A stretch of 33,337 nt of DNA from Bowdeniella nasicola (GTDB lineage Bacteria > Actinomycetota > Actinomycetes > Actinomycetales > Actinomycetaceae). Every line of letters begins with the position of its first letter. Position 1 is the first letter of the stretch. The stretch lies in assembly GCA_030537895.1 (NCBI GenBank), contig JAUNVA010000020.1, forward strand, positions 1 through 33,337, written 5' to 3'. The notes under the pieces were generated by a model that was not told the DNA's origin, searched no databases, and worked only from the letters and a program-made list of their open reading frames with translations. The position numbers and the translations under genes are program-made. Shown here in pieces: positions 24,601-33,326 of this stretch.

Positions 24601-25461
24601 TCAGTCCTTGCGGACCTGATCGAAACCGAGCTCGACCGGGGTCTCGCGACCAAAGATGGTGACGAGCACCTGCAGCTTCTGCGTAGCCGGGTCGATCTCG
24701 GAGATCGTGGCGGCCATCGTCTCGAAGGGGCCATCGGTGACGGTGACGGCCTCGCCCACCTCGTAATCCACGAGGATCGGCGCGGCGTCGGCCTTCGCGA
24801 CGGGAGTCTTTGCCTGCGCCGCGGCCGCCTGCTTCACGCTCGGGGCGATCATCGTGAAGACCTCATCCAGGGTGAGGGGCACCGGGTGGTAGGCATCGCC
24901 CACGAACCCGGTCACGCCCGGGGTGTGACGCACGGCGTCCCACACGCGGTCCCAGGTCTCCGGGTAGTCATCGAGGCGCACCAGCACGTAGGAAGGAATG
25001 CGCACGCGCGAAACCTTCTTCTGCTTGGTGTTCTTGATCTCGATGACCTCTTCCATCGGGACCTGGATCTCGTGGATCATGTCCTCGAGCTGCAGGTATT
25101 CGGTGCGGGTCTCGAGGTTGGCCTTCACCTTGCGCTCATAGCCGGCGTAGGTGTGGATCGCATACCAGGAGCCGTCCTGCATCCGCAGGGTACGGCGCAG
25201 ATCCTCCAGGACGTCGTCCTCACTGGGAGCCTCGGGTGCGGGAGCGTCCTTCGCGGCCTCGGCCTTGGTGCCATCAGTCTCATCGGGCGCGTTCGCATCC
25301 TCCGCAGCGCCCTGGGCGTCCGTATCCTGGCCATCAGCCGAGGGGGTCGGATCCTCCGCTGCGGCCGTCTGCCCCTCGGCGGTCGGCTCGGCGCCGGGTG
25401 CGGCCTCGCCGTCCTTAGGGGTGTCACCCTCGAGGGGTTCGGGCGTGGTGGAGTCAGCCAC
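24601..25461 (-). CDS. nusG: Transcription termination/antitermination protein NusG
   Basis: Start taken as GTG at 25459-25461 (VADSTTPEP), giving 286 residues, because the open frame upstream overlaps secE. Residues 1-100 form an acidic Ala/Pro/Glu-rich extension typical of actinobacterial NusG. The NGN domain begins at [19 protein letters not shown] and includes [13 protein letters not shown] and [11 protein letters not shown]. The KOW domain is at the C-terminus ([24 protein letters not shown]). NusG binds RNA polymerase and modulates pausing, Rho termination and ribosome coupling. It lies 31 bases after secE. The ribosome site is weak (CAGG), suggesting partial coupling. Confidence 0.97.
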   Translation of the reverse strand: MADSTTPEPLEGDTPKDGEAAPGAEPTAEGQTAAAEDPTPSADGQDTDAQGAAEDANAPDETDGTKAEAAKDAPAPEAPSEDDVLEDLRRTLRMQDGSWYAIHTYAGYERKVKANLETRTEYLQLEDMIHEIQVPMEEVIEIKNTKQKKVSRVRIPSYVLVRLDDYPETWDRVWDAVRHTPGVTGFVGDAYHPVPLTLDEVFTMIAPSVKQAAAAQAKTPVAKADAAPILVDYEVGEAVTVTDGPFETMAATISEIDPATQKLQVLVTIFGRETPVELGFDQVRKD

Positions 25462-25492
25462 TGACGTACCTGCTTTCTGTATGCGGAGTGGA

Positions 25493-25747
25493 CTAGCGTC
25501 CGTAGATGGCGAGCACGAATTTGCCGAAAACGAAATCGAGCACGCCCACAAACGCCATGATCGCGATCACGAACACGAGCACGACCGTGAAGAAGGTCCA
25601 CAGCTCGGTTTTGGTGGGGCGAACCACCTTACGCAGTTCCGCGATCACCTGGCGGTAGAAGAGGGCAATGCGAGCGAAGAGGCCGCGGTTGTCACGGTTC
25701 GCTGGGGTGCTCGGTTTCCTGGCACCTGCGCTAGCGGGCTGGCTCAC
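25493..25747 (-). CDS. secE: Preprotein translocase subunit SecE
   Basis: An 84-residue single-span membrane protein. The amphipathic segment [21 protein letters not shown] carries the conserved V-P-like turn, followed by the transmembrane helix [20 protein letters not shown]. SecE clamps SecY in the protein-export channel. The start is GTG with AAGGAG 6 bases upstream. It stands between tRNA-Trp and nusG, the usual actinobacterial arrangement. Confidence 0.97.
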   Translation of the reverse strand: MSQPASAGARKPSTPANRDNRGLFARIALFYRQVIAELRKVVRPTKTELWTFFTVVLVFVIAIMAFVGVLDFVFGKFVLAIYGR

Positions 25748-25846
25748 GCTGGCTCCTTCGTTGTTCGTCGTATCGATTAGGTCCCCCGCGGCCGAAAGGC
25801 GAGGACCGATTCGTCAACGCTCTGCCGATCCGCGAGCTGTTCCCTG

Positions 25847-25919
25847 CAGGGCAGGAGGGACTCGAACCCACAACCGCCGGTTTTGGAGACCGGTGCGCTA
25901 CCAATTGCGCCACTGCCCT
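25847..25919 (-). tRNA. tRNA-Trp (CCA anticodon)
   Basis: A 73-base cloverleaf on the minus strand. The acceptor arm AGGGCAG pairs with CTGCCCT, with G as discriminator. The D-arm has AATTGGTAGCG. The anticodon stem CCGGT/ACCGG encloses loop CTCCAAA, giving anticodon CCA. The T-loop is GGTTCGAGTCC. The 3' CCA is not encoded. It is just upstream of secE on the same strand. Confidence 0.97.
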
Positions 25920-25921
25920 AA

Positions 25922-25939
25922 CCGCTAGCAACCTAGCGG
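25922..25939. repeat. Small hairpin next to tRNA-Trp 5' end
   Basis: CCGCTAG-CAAC-CTAGCGG is a perfect 7-bp stem with a 4-base loop, 2 bases upstream of the mature tRNA. It may influence 5' processing. The rest of the gap up to 26198 must hold divergent promoters for the tRNA/secE and aminotransferase transcripts, but no confident boxes were found. Confidence 0.5.
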
Positions 25940-26198
25940 GCACTCGCACGAGTCTACCCTAGAAGCGCGCATGCTTCGCTATTGGATACCTCACGTGCGT
26001 CCTCCACTATAGGAGGGCGGCGCGAAAGGCGTCCACCTGGGGGGTCAGGACACCGCCGCATGCGCAGGCCTGGCCCAGCCGGGTCAGCGCGCCAGCGGTC
26101 CACCCGAGAGGCCTGCCCACCCGTCCACATCGTGGCCCCTATCCCACCATGTGACCGACAATCCTGGCGCGTACCCTCCAGCACGCCACAATGGAGAC

Positions 26199-27407
26199 AT
26201 GACGCACCCCGCAACGCGCCTTTCGCCGCGACTCGCCGCCATCACCCCGTCCGCAACCCTCGCCGTTGACGCCGAAGCCAAGGCCCTGAAGGCCGCCGGC
26301 CGCCCCGTCATCGGATTCGGTGCGGGCGAACCCGACTTCCCGACGCCGGACTACATCGTCGAGGCCGCCTGCGCCGCCGCGAAGGATCCGGCCAATCACC
26401 GTTACTCCCCCGCCAAGGGCCTGCCCGCGCTGCGCGAAGCAATCGCCGCAAAGACGCTACGCGACTCGGGCTACGAGATTAGCCCCGACGACGTGCTCGT
26501 CACCAACGGCGGCAAGCAGGCCGTCTTCCAGGCCTTTGCCGCGCTGATCGGCGACGGCGACGAGGTCCTGCTGCCCGCCCCCTACTGGACGACCTACCCC
26601 GAGGCAATCGCCCTGGCCGGGGGACGCGCCGTCGTCGTAGAGACCGACGCCGCCACGAGCTACAAGGTGAGCGTGGAGCAGCTCGACGCCGCCTGTACGG
26701 AACGCACCAAGGCGCTCCTGCTGTGTTCCCCGTCCAACCCGACTGGCTCGGTCTACACCCCCGAGGAGACGGCGGCGATTGGCGAATGGGCCCTCGAGAA
26801 GGGCCTGTGGGTCATCACCGATGAGATCTACGAACACCTCACCTATGACGGCGTGCCCTTCTCCCCCATCGTGAAGCTCGTCCCGGACCTCGCCGACCAG
26901 ACGATCGTGTTGAACGGCGTCGCCAAGACGTACGCGATGACGGGTTGGCGCGTCGGCTGGATGGTGGGCCCCTCGGACATCATCAAGGCCGCCACCTCCT
27001 TCCAGTCGCACGTCACCTCGAACGTGTGCAACGTGGCGCAGCGCGCGGCCCTCGCCGCCGTCGCGGGCGACCTCACGGCCGTGGAGAAGATGCGCGAAGC
27101 CTTCGACCGGCGCCGCCGCACCATGGTGGAGATGCTCTCGAAGGTCCGTGGTTTCACCGTGCCCACCCCGCATGGCGCGTTCTACTGCTACCCGTCCGTG
27201 GCGGGCGTGCTCGGCACCGAGGTGGACGGCGAGCGGGTCGAGACCTCAACCGAGCTCGCGGCCCTCATCTTGAAGAAGGCTGAGGTCGCGCTCGTGCCGG
27301 GCGAGGCGTTCGGCTCACCGGGCCACGTGCGCCTGTCCTACGCGCTGTCCGACGACGACCTCGTCGAGGGCATCTCCCGCGTCCAAAAGCTCCTCGGAAC
27401 CGAGTAG
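26199..27407 (+). CDS. aspC: Pyridoxal-phosphate aspartate/aromatic aminotransferase (class I)
   Basis: From ATG at 26199 the product is 402 residues. It is a fold-type I aminotransferase of the aspartate aminotransferase I-gamma/prephenate type: [14 protein letters not shown] at the start, [37 protein letters not shown] (Asn 180), DEIYEHLTY (Asp 208) and [15 protein letters not shown] with the PLP lysine at 243. The C-terminal RLSYALSD supplies the carboxylate-binding Arg. It would exchange amino groups between aspartate and 2-oxoglutarate. A GTG at 26151 is an alternative start. The only SD (GGAG) is too close to the ATG, and a -10-like CACAAT ends 6 bases upstream, so a leaderless transcript is possible. 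Confidence 0.93.
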   Translation: MTHPATRLSPRLAAITPSATLAVDAEAKALKAAGRPVIGFGAGEPDFPTPDYIVEAACAAAKDPANHRYSPAKGLPALREAIAAKTLRDSGYEISPDDVLVTNGGKQAVFQAFAALIGDGDEVLLPAPYWTTYPEAIALAGGRAVVVETDAATSYKVSVEQLDAACTERTKALLLCSPSNPTGSVYTPEETAAIGEWALEKGLWVITDEIYEHLTYDGVPFSPIVKLVPDLADQTIVLNGVAKTYAMTGWRVGWMVGPSDIIKAATSFQSHVTSNVCNVAQRAALAAVAGDLTAVEKMREAFDRRRRTMVEMLSKVRGFTVPTPHGAFYCYPSVAGVLGTEVDGERVETSTELAALILKKAEVALVPGEAFGSPGHVRLSYALSDDDLVEGISRVQKLLGTE

Positions 27408-27417
27408 CCCAGGCCCC

Positions 27418-27443
27418 GGGGCGGATGCCACGGCGTCCGCCCC
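27418..27443. terminator. Bidirectional terminator between convergent genes
   Basis: GGGGCGGA (27418-27425) pairs with TCCGCCCC (27436-27443), and the stem extends inward. It lies between the convergent aminotransferase and YccF genes and can serve both. Confidence 0.65.
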
Positions 27444-27461
27444 ACCGGGTCCGCTCCCCGC

Positions 27462-27878
27462 CTAGAGGCGGACGGCATCCAGTTGCGTGTAGCCCTCGGG
27501 CATTGAACCGGCGGGCACGATGCGCTTACCAAACGGCACGCAGGTGACCGGGATCATCTTGAGGTTTGCGATCGCGAGCGGGATTCCGACGATCGTCACG
27601 GCCTGCGCGAGCGCCGTCGTCACATGCCCAATCGCGAGCCACAGGCCCGCGACAAGGAACCAGATGATATTGGACAGCGCCGACATCGACCCGGCCATCG
27701 GATCCGCCACGACCGTGCGGCCAAATGGCCAAAAGGCGTAGCTCGCCATCCTGAAAGACGCGATGCCCGCGGGGATCGTGATGATAAAGACGCAGGCGAC
27801 CAGCCCGAAAAGCACGTAGGCAAGCGCTAGCCACAGGCCCCCGAAGATGAGCCAAATGATGTTGAGGAGCGTGCGCAT
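27462..27878 (-). CDS. YccF-domain inner membrane protein
   Basis: The true start is ATG at 27876-27878 (GAAAGG about 6 bases upstream), giving 138 residues; the open frame upstream is spurious. The protein is two tandem YccF units: NIIWLIFGGLWLALAYVLFG... ending FWPFGRTVV, and NIIWFLVAGLWLAIGHVTTA... ending CVPFGKRIV. Each unit holds two hydrophobic spans and ends in a PFG(R/K) motif. A membrane location is clear. The family has no established function. It is convergent with the aminotransferase gene and lies downstream of the DUF218 gene. Confidence 0.92.
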   Translation of the reverse strand: MRTLLNIIWLIFGGLWLALAYVLFGLVACVFIITIPAGIASFRMASYAFWPFGRTVVADPMAGSMSALSNIIWFLVAGLWLAIGHVTTALAQAVTIVGIPLAIANLKMIPVTCVPFGKRIVPAGSMPEGYTQLDAVRL

Positions 27879-27960
27879 GGCATGCCTTTCTGCCGAAGTC
27901 GCGGTCATGAGGGTCAACGAGGAACGCGGCCCGACTATTCCAACCGGCGTCGGGTTCGGC

Positions 27961-28569
27961 CTATCGAACGAACTGCGCCGCGAGCGCCTCAGCGGCCGCC
28001 TTGTAGGTGGCGGCAAGCTCACGAATGACCCCTCCGCGCCACGTGTGCTCGTGAATGCGCCCCTCTTCGTCCCCGATGCCGGTGGCATCCAAATCGAGGG
28101 AGCGGCACAGCGCCACCGCGCGCGGTAGGTGATAGGTCTGCGAGATGAGGGCCACCCGGTCGACGTCGTGAGCGGCGAGGTAGCGGCAGGTCGACATGGA
28201 GTCGAGTCCGAGCCCATCGACCTCGATATCCTCCTCACGCACGCCCCGCTCCCGCAGGTAGGCCCGCATGACGGCGGTCTCCGAATAGTTCGGGTCGCGC
28301 CCATCCCCGGAGACGACGACGCGCATCCCCGGTCGGTAGACGGCGATCGCTGTATCAAGCCGGTAGGCAAGGTAGCGAGAGGGAGTATCCGGTCCCCAGA
28401 TCGCGGCGCCGAGCACGGCGACGACGTCGGGAACCTCCTCGCCGGATTCCTGCACCTCAGCGAGAGTCTGAACGCGCCCGGTCGAAGCGGCAATCCGCCA
28501 CGCCTGCGGTAGGAGTGCTGCGAGAAGCAGAACACTCACGAACGTCGTCAAAAGTCTGGGTTTTCGCAT
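27961..28569 (-). CDS. SanA/YdcF-like DUF218 membrane-anchored protein
   Basis: A 202-residue protein with an N-terminal membrane anchor (LLTTFVSVLLLAALLPQAW) and a DUF218 domain: VPDVVAVLGAAIWGPDTPSRYLA, VVVSGDGRDPNYSETAVMRAYL, then DSMSTCRYLA and VALISQTYHLPRAVALC. The order matches SanA (linked to envelope vancomycin exclusion in enterics) and ElyC/YdcF relatives. A cell-envelope role is inferred. GGAAGGA precedes the ATG. It is 24 bases downstream of the kinase-like gene, likely in one transcript. Confidence 0.9.
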   Translation of the reverse strand: MRKPRLLTTFVSVLLLAALLPQAWRIAASTGRVQTLAEVQESGEEVPDVVAVLGAAIWGPDTPSRYLAYRLDTAIAVYRPGMRVVVSGDGRDPNYSETAVMRAYLRERGVREEDIEVDGLGLDSMSTCRYLAAHDVDRVALISQTYHLPRAVALCRSLDLDATGIGDEEGRIHEHTWRGGVIRELAATYKAAAEALAAQFVR

Positions 28570-28593
28570 GGTTGTCCTTCCTGGACCCCATCC

Positions 28594-29790
28594 TCACATG
28601 GGACTGAGCCACCGGGCGGGCGGCGCTCCCCGGGACCACGCCTCCGCGATCTGCAGACGGTGCACGGCCGCGCGATAGCGTGCCTCATACGGCCGCGACT
28701 CATCACGCATCGCGCCCGCTACGAGCGTCAACGCGATCCCACCGGCGCGCACCGCCAGGCGTTCGGGATCGAGGTCGGCGGCGGCCTCGGCCCACAGCTC
28801 GGTGATGGCCCACCCAAACTCCGGGGAGTAGGAGGCGAGCGGAATGACCGACAGATGCCCGAGCAGGCAGGCGAGGTCATCGATCCGGTAGCCCGGCCCA
28901 ACCCCGTCAATATCGAGCAGTCCGGTAATCCGGCCCTGCTCGGTGAGGACGTTTGCCTCGTAGAGGTCCCCGTGGGTGGGCACAATCGGGCCCGGAGGGC
29001 CAGCGTCCAGGTCCTCGGCGACGGCGGCCGCTATCCGCTCGATGCGTTGAGCGTGCCCCGGCAGGACCGTGCGGGCGCTCCTCGCATGACGCTCGATGCG
29101 TTCACACCAGGAGCGGCGCGCCGGCAGGCGCGTCACTGCCGCCGGGAGGGAATCGAGCAGGGCCTTCACGTGCGCGTAGGTGCTCGCGCCTCCCTCCTCC
29201 TGCACCATCGCGGTGAGGCGGGCGCCCTGCAGGCGCGAAATAATGACGGCGCCGGGGTGTTCTTCGAGCACTCGCGGGACGGGCAGCCCAGCCGCGGAAA
29301 GCTGTTTGTGGCGGCGGGCGAGCTGGGCTGTGGCGCGCGGCGCGGCGATCTTTGCGAAGCCTCGCTCCCCCAGGTCGAGCACGGCGCGGCGGGTGGGGCG
29401 GTAGGCGAGCACGTCGGCGGGCGTGGGGACCTCGGCCTGGAGCGAGGCCAGCGCTGGCAGGAACGGGTCGTGCGGGTAGACGAACACGGTGACGGGGCCG
29501 ATGTCACTCTCGACCGTCACCCAACGCTGCGCCGCCTGCTCCCTACCGTGCGTCGTCGTGTGCTCGGGCAGAGGCCGCGTCGTGGCGACGAGGTAGCCGG
29601 GCTTACCGTCGAGTCGGGCCTGATAGGTCACCGAGGTGTGAGAGATCTGGTAGACGAGATGGGCCCTCACGTCCTCGAGTTCAGCCCCGAGTTCACTAAG
29701 CGCCGCGACGAGTAGACGGTGGGATGACTCGCCGGTCAGGTAGGAGCGGATCTCCCGTGGATGGGGTGTCACACCACTAGCCAACCACAT
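28594..29790 (-). CDS. Aminoglycoside phosphotransferase (APH)-fold kinase
   Basis: A 398-residue protein whose C-terminal half is an APH-type kinase. The catalytic loop HGDLYEANVL is at about 272-281, and the metal-binding Asp in LLDIDGVGPGYRIDDLA is at about 290. The N-terminal 120 residues (AHLVYQISHTSVTYQARLDG...) resemble a degenerate or sugar-kinase-like lobe; RAVLDLGERGFAKIAAP carries the ATP-lobe lysine. The phosphorylated substrate is unknown; resistance is only one option, and metabolic kinases of this fold are common in actinobacteria. The start (ATG 29788-29790) lacks a clear ribosome site. Only 17 bases separate it from the divergent deaminase gene. Confidence 0.85.
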   Translation of the reverse strand: MWLASGVTPHPREIRSYLTGESSHRLLVAALSELGAELEDVRAHLVYQISHTSVTYQARLDGKPGYLVATTRPLPEHTTTHGREQAAQRWVTVESDIGPVTVFVYPHDPFLPALASLQAEVPTPADVLAYRPTRRAVLDLGERGFAKIAAPRATAQLARRHKQLSAAGLPVPRVLEEHPGAVIISRLQGARLTAMVQEEGGASTYAHVKALLDSLPAAVTRLPARRSWCERIERHARSARTVLPGHAQRIERIAAAVAEDLDAGPPGPIVPTHGDLYEANVLTEQGRITGLLDIDGVGPGYRIDDLACLLGHLSVIPLASYSPEFGWAITELWAEAAADLDPERLAVRAGGIALTLVAGAMRDESRPYEARYRAAVHRLQIAEAWSRGAPPARWLSPM

Positions 29791-29807
29791 TCGCGATCTC
29801 TGACAGA

Positions 29808-30845
29808 ATGAGGGGCGTGCGCGATCTGAATCTCCTTCCCAAGGCGCACCTGCACCTGCATTTCACCGGGTCGCTGCGCCCCTCAAGCCTGCTGAAGCTC
29901 GCCTCCGACATCGGCGTGCGGCTGCCCTCCTCCCTGACCGACGCCGATCCACTGCGCGTACCCGCCGACCAGCGCGGCTGGTTCCGATTCCAGCGCCATT
30001 ACGACGCCGCCCGCGCCGTCGTACGCTCCGAGGCCGCGATGCGCGCGATCGTCTCGCAGGCCGCCGCTGAGGACGCCGCTGAGGGATCGCGCCGACTCGA
30101 ACTGCAGGTCGACCCGACCTCCTACGCGCCATTCGTTGGCGGGATCACCCCCGCCCTCGAGATCATCATCGACGAGGCAAAGACGGCCTCCGCTACCTAC
30201 GGCATCGAGGTCGCGATTATCGTCGCTGCCTCCCGGATCCGCCACCCCCTGGACGCCCGCACACTCGCGCGCCTCGCCGCCCAGTACGCGGGGCACGGGC
30301 CCGGCGAGGTCGTCGCGTTTGGGCTCTCCAACGACGAGCGTGCCGGGTCCACCTCCGATTTTGCGCCCGCCTTCCGACTCGCCCGGCACGCGGGCCTGCC
30401 CGGTGTGCCGCACGGGGGAGAACTCCTCGGGCCCGACCATGTGCGCCAGGTGGTCGCCCACTTGAAACCGCGCCGCCTCGGCCACGGCGTGCGCGCCGGT
30501 GAGGACCCGGCCCTACTCGAACGCCTCATCTCCGACGGGATCGCCTTCGAGGTGTGTCCGGCATCGAACGTGTCGCTCGGCGTCTACGCCGGACCCGCGC
30601 ACGTGCCGCTGCGCCAACTGATCGAGGCCGGTGCCGAGGTGGCGCTCGGTGCCGACGATCCCCTGCTCTTCCACTCCCGCCTCACCGACCAGTACGAGAT
30701 CGCCCGGCGCGACCACCACCTGAGCGATCACGAGCTCGCGGACCTCGCGCGCTCCTCGATCCGCGCCTCCCTCGCTTCCGAGGCCTCCAAGCGCACCTGG
30801 CTGGCCGAGGTCGACGCCTGGTTGGATGATGAACACCATGACTGA
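29808..30845 (+). CDS. add: Adenosine deaminase family protein
   Basis: A 345-residue metal-dependent amidohydrolase that deaminates adenosine or a related purine. Zinc-site His residues lie in PKAHLHLHFTGSLRP (16 and 18), PHGGE (His 202, Glu 205), RLGHG (His 226) and ADDP (Asp 283-284). The usual His-Ala-Gly-Glu is His-Gly-Gly-Glu here, a variant seen in adenosine-deaminase-like proteins. ATG at 29808 and GTG at 29817 both fit. A -10-like CAGAAT at 29804-29809 would place the transcript start at the GTG, so it may be leaderless. It overlaps the next gene by up to 20 bases. Confidence 0.92.
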   Translation: MRGVRDLNLLPKAHLHLHFTGSLRPSSLLKLASDIGVRLPSSLTDADPLRVPADQRGWFRFQRHYDAARAVVRSEAAMRAIVSQAAAEDAAEGSRRLELQVDPTSYAPFVGGITPALEIIIDEAKTASATYGIEVAIIVAASRIRHPLDARTLARLAAQYAGHGPGEVVAFGLSNDERAGSTSDFAPAFRLARHAGLPGVPHGGELLGPDHVRQVVAHLKPRRLGHGVRAGEDPALLERLISDGIAFEVCPASNVSLGVYAGPAHVPLRQLIEAGAEVALGADDPLLFHSRLTDQYEIARRDHHLSDHELADLARSSIRASLASEASKRTWLAEVDAWLDDEHHD

Positions 30846-31782
30846 CTCCCTGCTGGAGCGCGCCCACGCGCGCGGGCGCCGACTACTGCGTCGTCGTCGC
30901 CCCCTGCATCTGCATCCCAGCCTCGCGGGCCGTGACAACCCCCTCGATCGCCTCTCAGTAGAACTCGTGCGCAGTGGCAAGACGTGGGTGCGTGTCTACC
31001 GCAAGGCCTACAGCGCCCCGGGCACGACGCCGGGCGACCGCTTCCCCGGCATCCCGCACCGGCGCCATCACACCGAACGGCCCGCCCAACATCCCGAGCG
31101 GCCCACGTTCGTACTGATCCACGGGATCGGCGTGTCCTCGCGCTATTTCACGCACCTGGCCGAAGATCTCGCTGAGCTCGGCGACGTCTTCCTCCTCGAC
31201 CTGCCCGGCTTCGCGAACCTCCCGCAGCCGAAGGATGCGCTCTCCATCGCAGGCTTCGCCGCCGTCGTCCATGAGGTCCTCACCGCCCACGGGGTGGTCT
31301 CCCCCGTGATCCTCGGTCATTCGATGGGGGCGCAGGTCGTGACCGAGATCTTGGCGCGCCGGCCGGGGTTCGCGCGCGCCGCAATCCTCGTCGGGCCTCC
31401 CGTGAACGACGCCGAGGGGTCTGTCGCAATGCAGGCCCTGCGCTTCATGCAGTCCTCGGTGCATGAGTCCCGAGGCCTGCGCCTGATCGCCATCCGCGCC
31501 TACCTCCAGTGCGGCCTCGCCTGGTTCCTGGACGTACTCCCCGAGATGATGCGCTATCCCATCCGGGAACGCCTCACGCACGTGAGTGACCCGGTCGTCT
31601 TTGTGCGCGGCGAATTCGACTACGTCGCGCCCACCGCGTGGCTCAAACGGCTTGGCGCCCGCACCCCCCACATCATCACCGGTGCCGCCCACTCCGTCAT
31701 CTACGCCCACGACGGCGAGCTGTTCTCCCTCATCTCGAAGGTGTTGCCCTCCCTCGCCGCCGCGCGGGCTGAGGATGAGTGA
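30826..31782 (+). CDS. Alpha/beta-fold hydrolase
   Basis: Up to 318 residues; ATGs at 30826, 30829 and 30838 are all possible, the last giving an 8-base overlap with the deaminase stop. Hydrolase signature: oxyanion HGIG (99-102), nucleophile Ser 166 in GHSMG, acid Asp 265 in RGEFDYVAP, His 289 in GAAHSVIY. A basic N-terminus (RRLLRRRRP) with no signal peptide suggests a cytosolic or membrane-associated enzyme. The substrate is not predictable. It is in a four-gene plus-strand run with the deaminase, a second hydrolase and YbaK. Confidence 0.9.
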   Translation: MMNTMTDSLLERAHARGRRLLRRRRPLHLHPSLAGRDNPLDRLSVELVRSGKTWVRVYRKAYSAPGTTPGDRFPGIPHRRHHTERPAQHPERPTFVLIHGIGVSSRYFTHLAEDLAELGDVFLLDLPGFANLPQPKDALSIAGFAAVVHEVLTAHGVVSPVILGHSMGAQVVTEILARRPGFARAAILVGPPVNDAEGSVAMQALRFMQSSVHESRGLRLIAIRAYLQCGLAWFLDVLPEMMRYPIRERLTHVSDPVVFVRGEFDYVAPTAWLKRLGARTPHIITGAAHSVIYAHDGELFSLISKVLPSLAAARAEDE

Positions 31783-32815
31783 GGAGCCCGTGCCAGATGC
31801 TCCAGGCGGGGGTGGGCGCCTCGCCCGCCTCGCGGCGGTGGCGTCGCACTGGGCGCGCCGCGTCACGGTCGGCCTGCACGAGAGCTGGGCGCGTCGGGTC
31901 ACGGTCGGCCTGCGCGAGAGCTGGGCGCGCCGCGTCACGGCCGGCCTGCACGCTGGTGCCCACAGCCGCGCGGGGCGAGCGATAGCCGCGCCCATCCGAG
32001 AGGGCCAGCGGCGGGTCCGCACGTGGGGGCGCAACGCCCGCCTGATCGCCGCCGACCTCGCCTCGAGCCTGCCCCATTGGCGGGACTGGACAGCCGACTA
32101 CCGCTACCTCACGCGCTCTCGACTGCGCGCGAGCGTGCGGCGCACACGCCGCCGGGTACGCCTCCTGCTCGCGCCACTCACGCCACGGGGCACAGCCCTC
32201 GACTGGGCACCGCCCGCACCCGGCGCCGACCCGGGCGAGCCACGCGACGTCGTCGTCCTGCCCGGAATCTACGAAACACCCGCCGATCTCTCGCCCCTCA
32301 CCGACCATTTGAGGCGCGCTGGGCACCGCGTCCACACGGTGCGCGGGCTCGGCCGCCAACTCCTCCCCATGCCGCTCCTGCGGCACCGCGTGGAGGCGAT
32401 GCTCGCGGATACGGACCTGCGCGACGTCGTGCTCCTCGCCCACTCCAAAGGCGGACTCATCGGAAAACAGGTACTCATGGGGCCCCAGGGGGCGCGCGTG
32501 GCGAGGCTCGTCGCCATCGCGACGCCGTGGCACGGGTCGCGCTACGCCGCACTGTTTTGGCCCGGGCTCGGGGTGCGGTCGCTCACGCCCGGTTCCGCAC
32601 TGATCAGTGCCGCGGAGGCGCCACACCCGAGCGACGCGCGCATCGTCTCGATCGCGCCCGCCTTCGACCCTCACGTGCCCCTCGGCTCCGCACTTGAGGG
32701 AGCGCACACGATCCACGTGGCGGCAACCGGCCACTTCGCCGTCCTTGGAGACCCCCGGGTGATCGAGCTTGTGGGGACCCTCGTGGCGCAGGCCCCATCC
32801 GGCAAAGCGACCTAA
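31775..32815 (+). CDS. Lipase-like alpha/beta hydrolase with N-terminal 12-residue repeats
   Basis: From the ATG at 31775 (8-base overlap with the preceding gene, GAGG just before) the product is 346 residues. The N-terminal 130 residues are Arg-rich and contain three copies of a 12-residue unit (WARRVTVGLHES). The hydrolase part follows: VVVLPGIYET (159-168), nucleophile Ser 224 in AHSKGG, Asp 299 in APAFDPH, His 320 in TGHFAVLGDP. The pattern suits lipase/esterase or PGAP1-like acyl hydrolases. The longer open frame that starts inside the previous gene is not used. Substrate unknown. Confidence 0.85.
   Translation: MSEEPVPDAPGGGGRLARLAAVASHWARRVTVGLHESWARRVTVGLRESWARRVTAGLHAGAHSRAGRAIAAPIREGQRRVRTWGRNARLIAADLASSLPHWRDWTADYRYLTRSRLRASVRRTRRRVRLLLAPLTPRGTALDWAPPAPGADPGEPRDVVVLPGIYETPADLSPLTDHLRRAGHRVHTVRGLGRQLLPMPLLRHRVEAMLADTDLRDVVLLAHSKGGLIGKQVLMGPQGARVARLVAIATPWHGSRYAALFWPGLGVRSLTPGSALISAAEAPHPSDARIVSIAPAFDPHVPLGSALEGAHTIHVAATGHFAVLGDPRVIELVGTLVAQAPSGKAT
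31850..31951 (+). repeat. In-frame 36-bp tandem repeat, about 2.8 copies
   Basis: Units at 31850-31885, 31886-31921 and 31922-31951 differ by only a few bases. Each encodes Trp-Ala-Arg-Arg-Val-Thr-(Val/Ala)-Gly-Leu-(His/Arg)-Glu-Ser, the last copy being cut short. Being a multiple of three, copy changes would keep the frame. Confidence 0.95.
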
Positions 32816-32824
32816 GGTGGGGAC

Positions 32825-33295
32825 GTGAGCATCTCGCCCGCAACCCGCGCCCTCGATCAGGCCGGCGTGCCCTACGTGCTGCGGCACTACGAACACCACG
32901 CCGATGGCCTGCCCTACGGTGAGGAGGCCGTCCGTGAGACGGGGCTGCCCGCCGAGATCGTCGTGAAATCGCTCGTCGTCGCCGCAGGCCCCGCACTCGT
33001 ATTCGCGCTCGTCCCGGTCTCGGCCCGACTCAACCTTAAGGCGCTCGCGCGGGCGGTCGGCCAGAAGAAGGCGCGCCTCGCCGAGCCCACCGACGCCGAG
33101 CGCGCCACCGGCTACATCATGGGTGGGATCACGCCCCTGGGATCGCGTACCCCACTCGACGTCGTCATTGATGACTCCGTCCGCGGGCGCGAGAGCGTCG
33201 TCGTGTCCGCCGGCCGGCGCGGCATGAATGTGGAACTCTCCCCCACCGACCTCGCCCAGCTCACCGGGGCACGATTCGCCCCAATCACGGGCTAG
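32825..33295 (+). CDS. ybaK: YbaK/EbsC-type aminoacyl-tRNA deacylase
   Basis: A 156-residue single-domain protein of the YbaK/ProX family, which hydrolyses mischarged tRNA such as Cys-tRNA(Pro). Family marks: the conserved lysine in EIVVKSLVV (Lys 48), then LNLKALARAVGQKKARLAEP and ERATGYIMGGITPLGSRTPLDVVIDDS, and RGMNVELSPTDLAQLTGA at the end. The GTG start has AAGGTGGGG upstream and lies 9 bases after the preceding stop. Length is normal. It probably belongs to the same plus-strand transcript as the hydrolases. Confidence 0.95.
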   Translation: MSISPATRALDQAGVPYVLRHYEHHADGLPYGEEAVRETGLPAEIVVKSLVVAAGPALVFALVPVSARLNLKALARAVGQKKARLAEPTDAERATGYIMGGITPLGSRTPLDVVIDDSVRGRESVVVSAGRRGMNVELSPTDLAQLTGARFAPITG

Positions 33296-33326
33296 CCGGG
33301 CTCCGCGCCCCGCCTAAGCCCCGGCT
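33294..33326 (+). terminator. Possible weak hairpin after ybaK
   Basis: AGCCGGG (33294-33300) can pair with CCCGGCT (33320-33326) across a 19-base loop that could pair internally. There is no U-tract. A purine-rich GGAGGAGC at the window end may be the ribosome site of a further gene. Confidence 0.3.

Noticed and set aside
27879..28535. Long N-terminal extension of the YccF protein
   Set aside because: It is an out-of-frame reading of the DUF218 gene; YccF proteins begin at the NIIW segment, and the ATG at 27878 has a ribosome site.
31850..31951. CRISPR-like repeat array
   Set aside because: The repeats are directly adjacent with no spacers and encode an in-frame peptide repeat.
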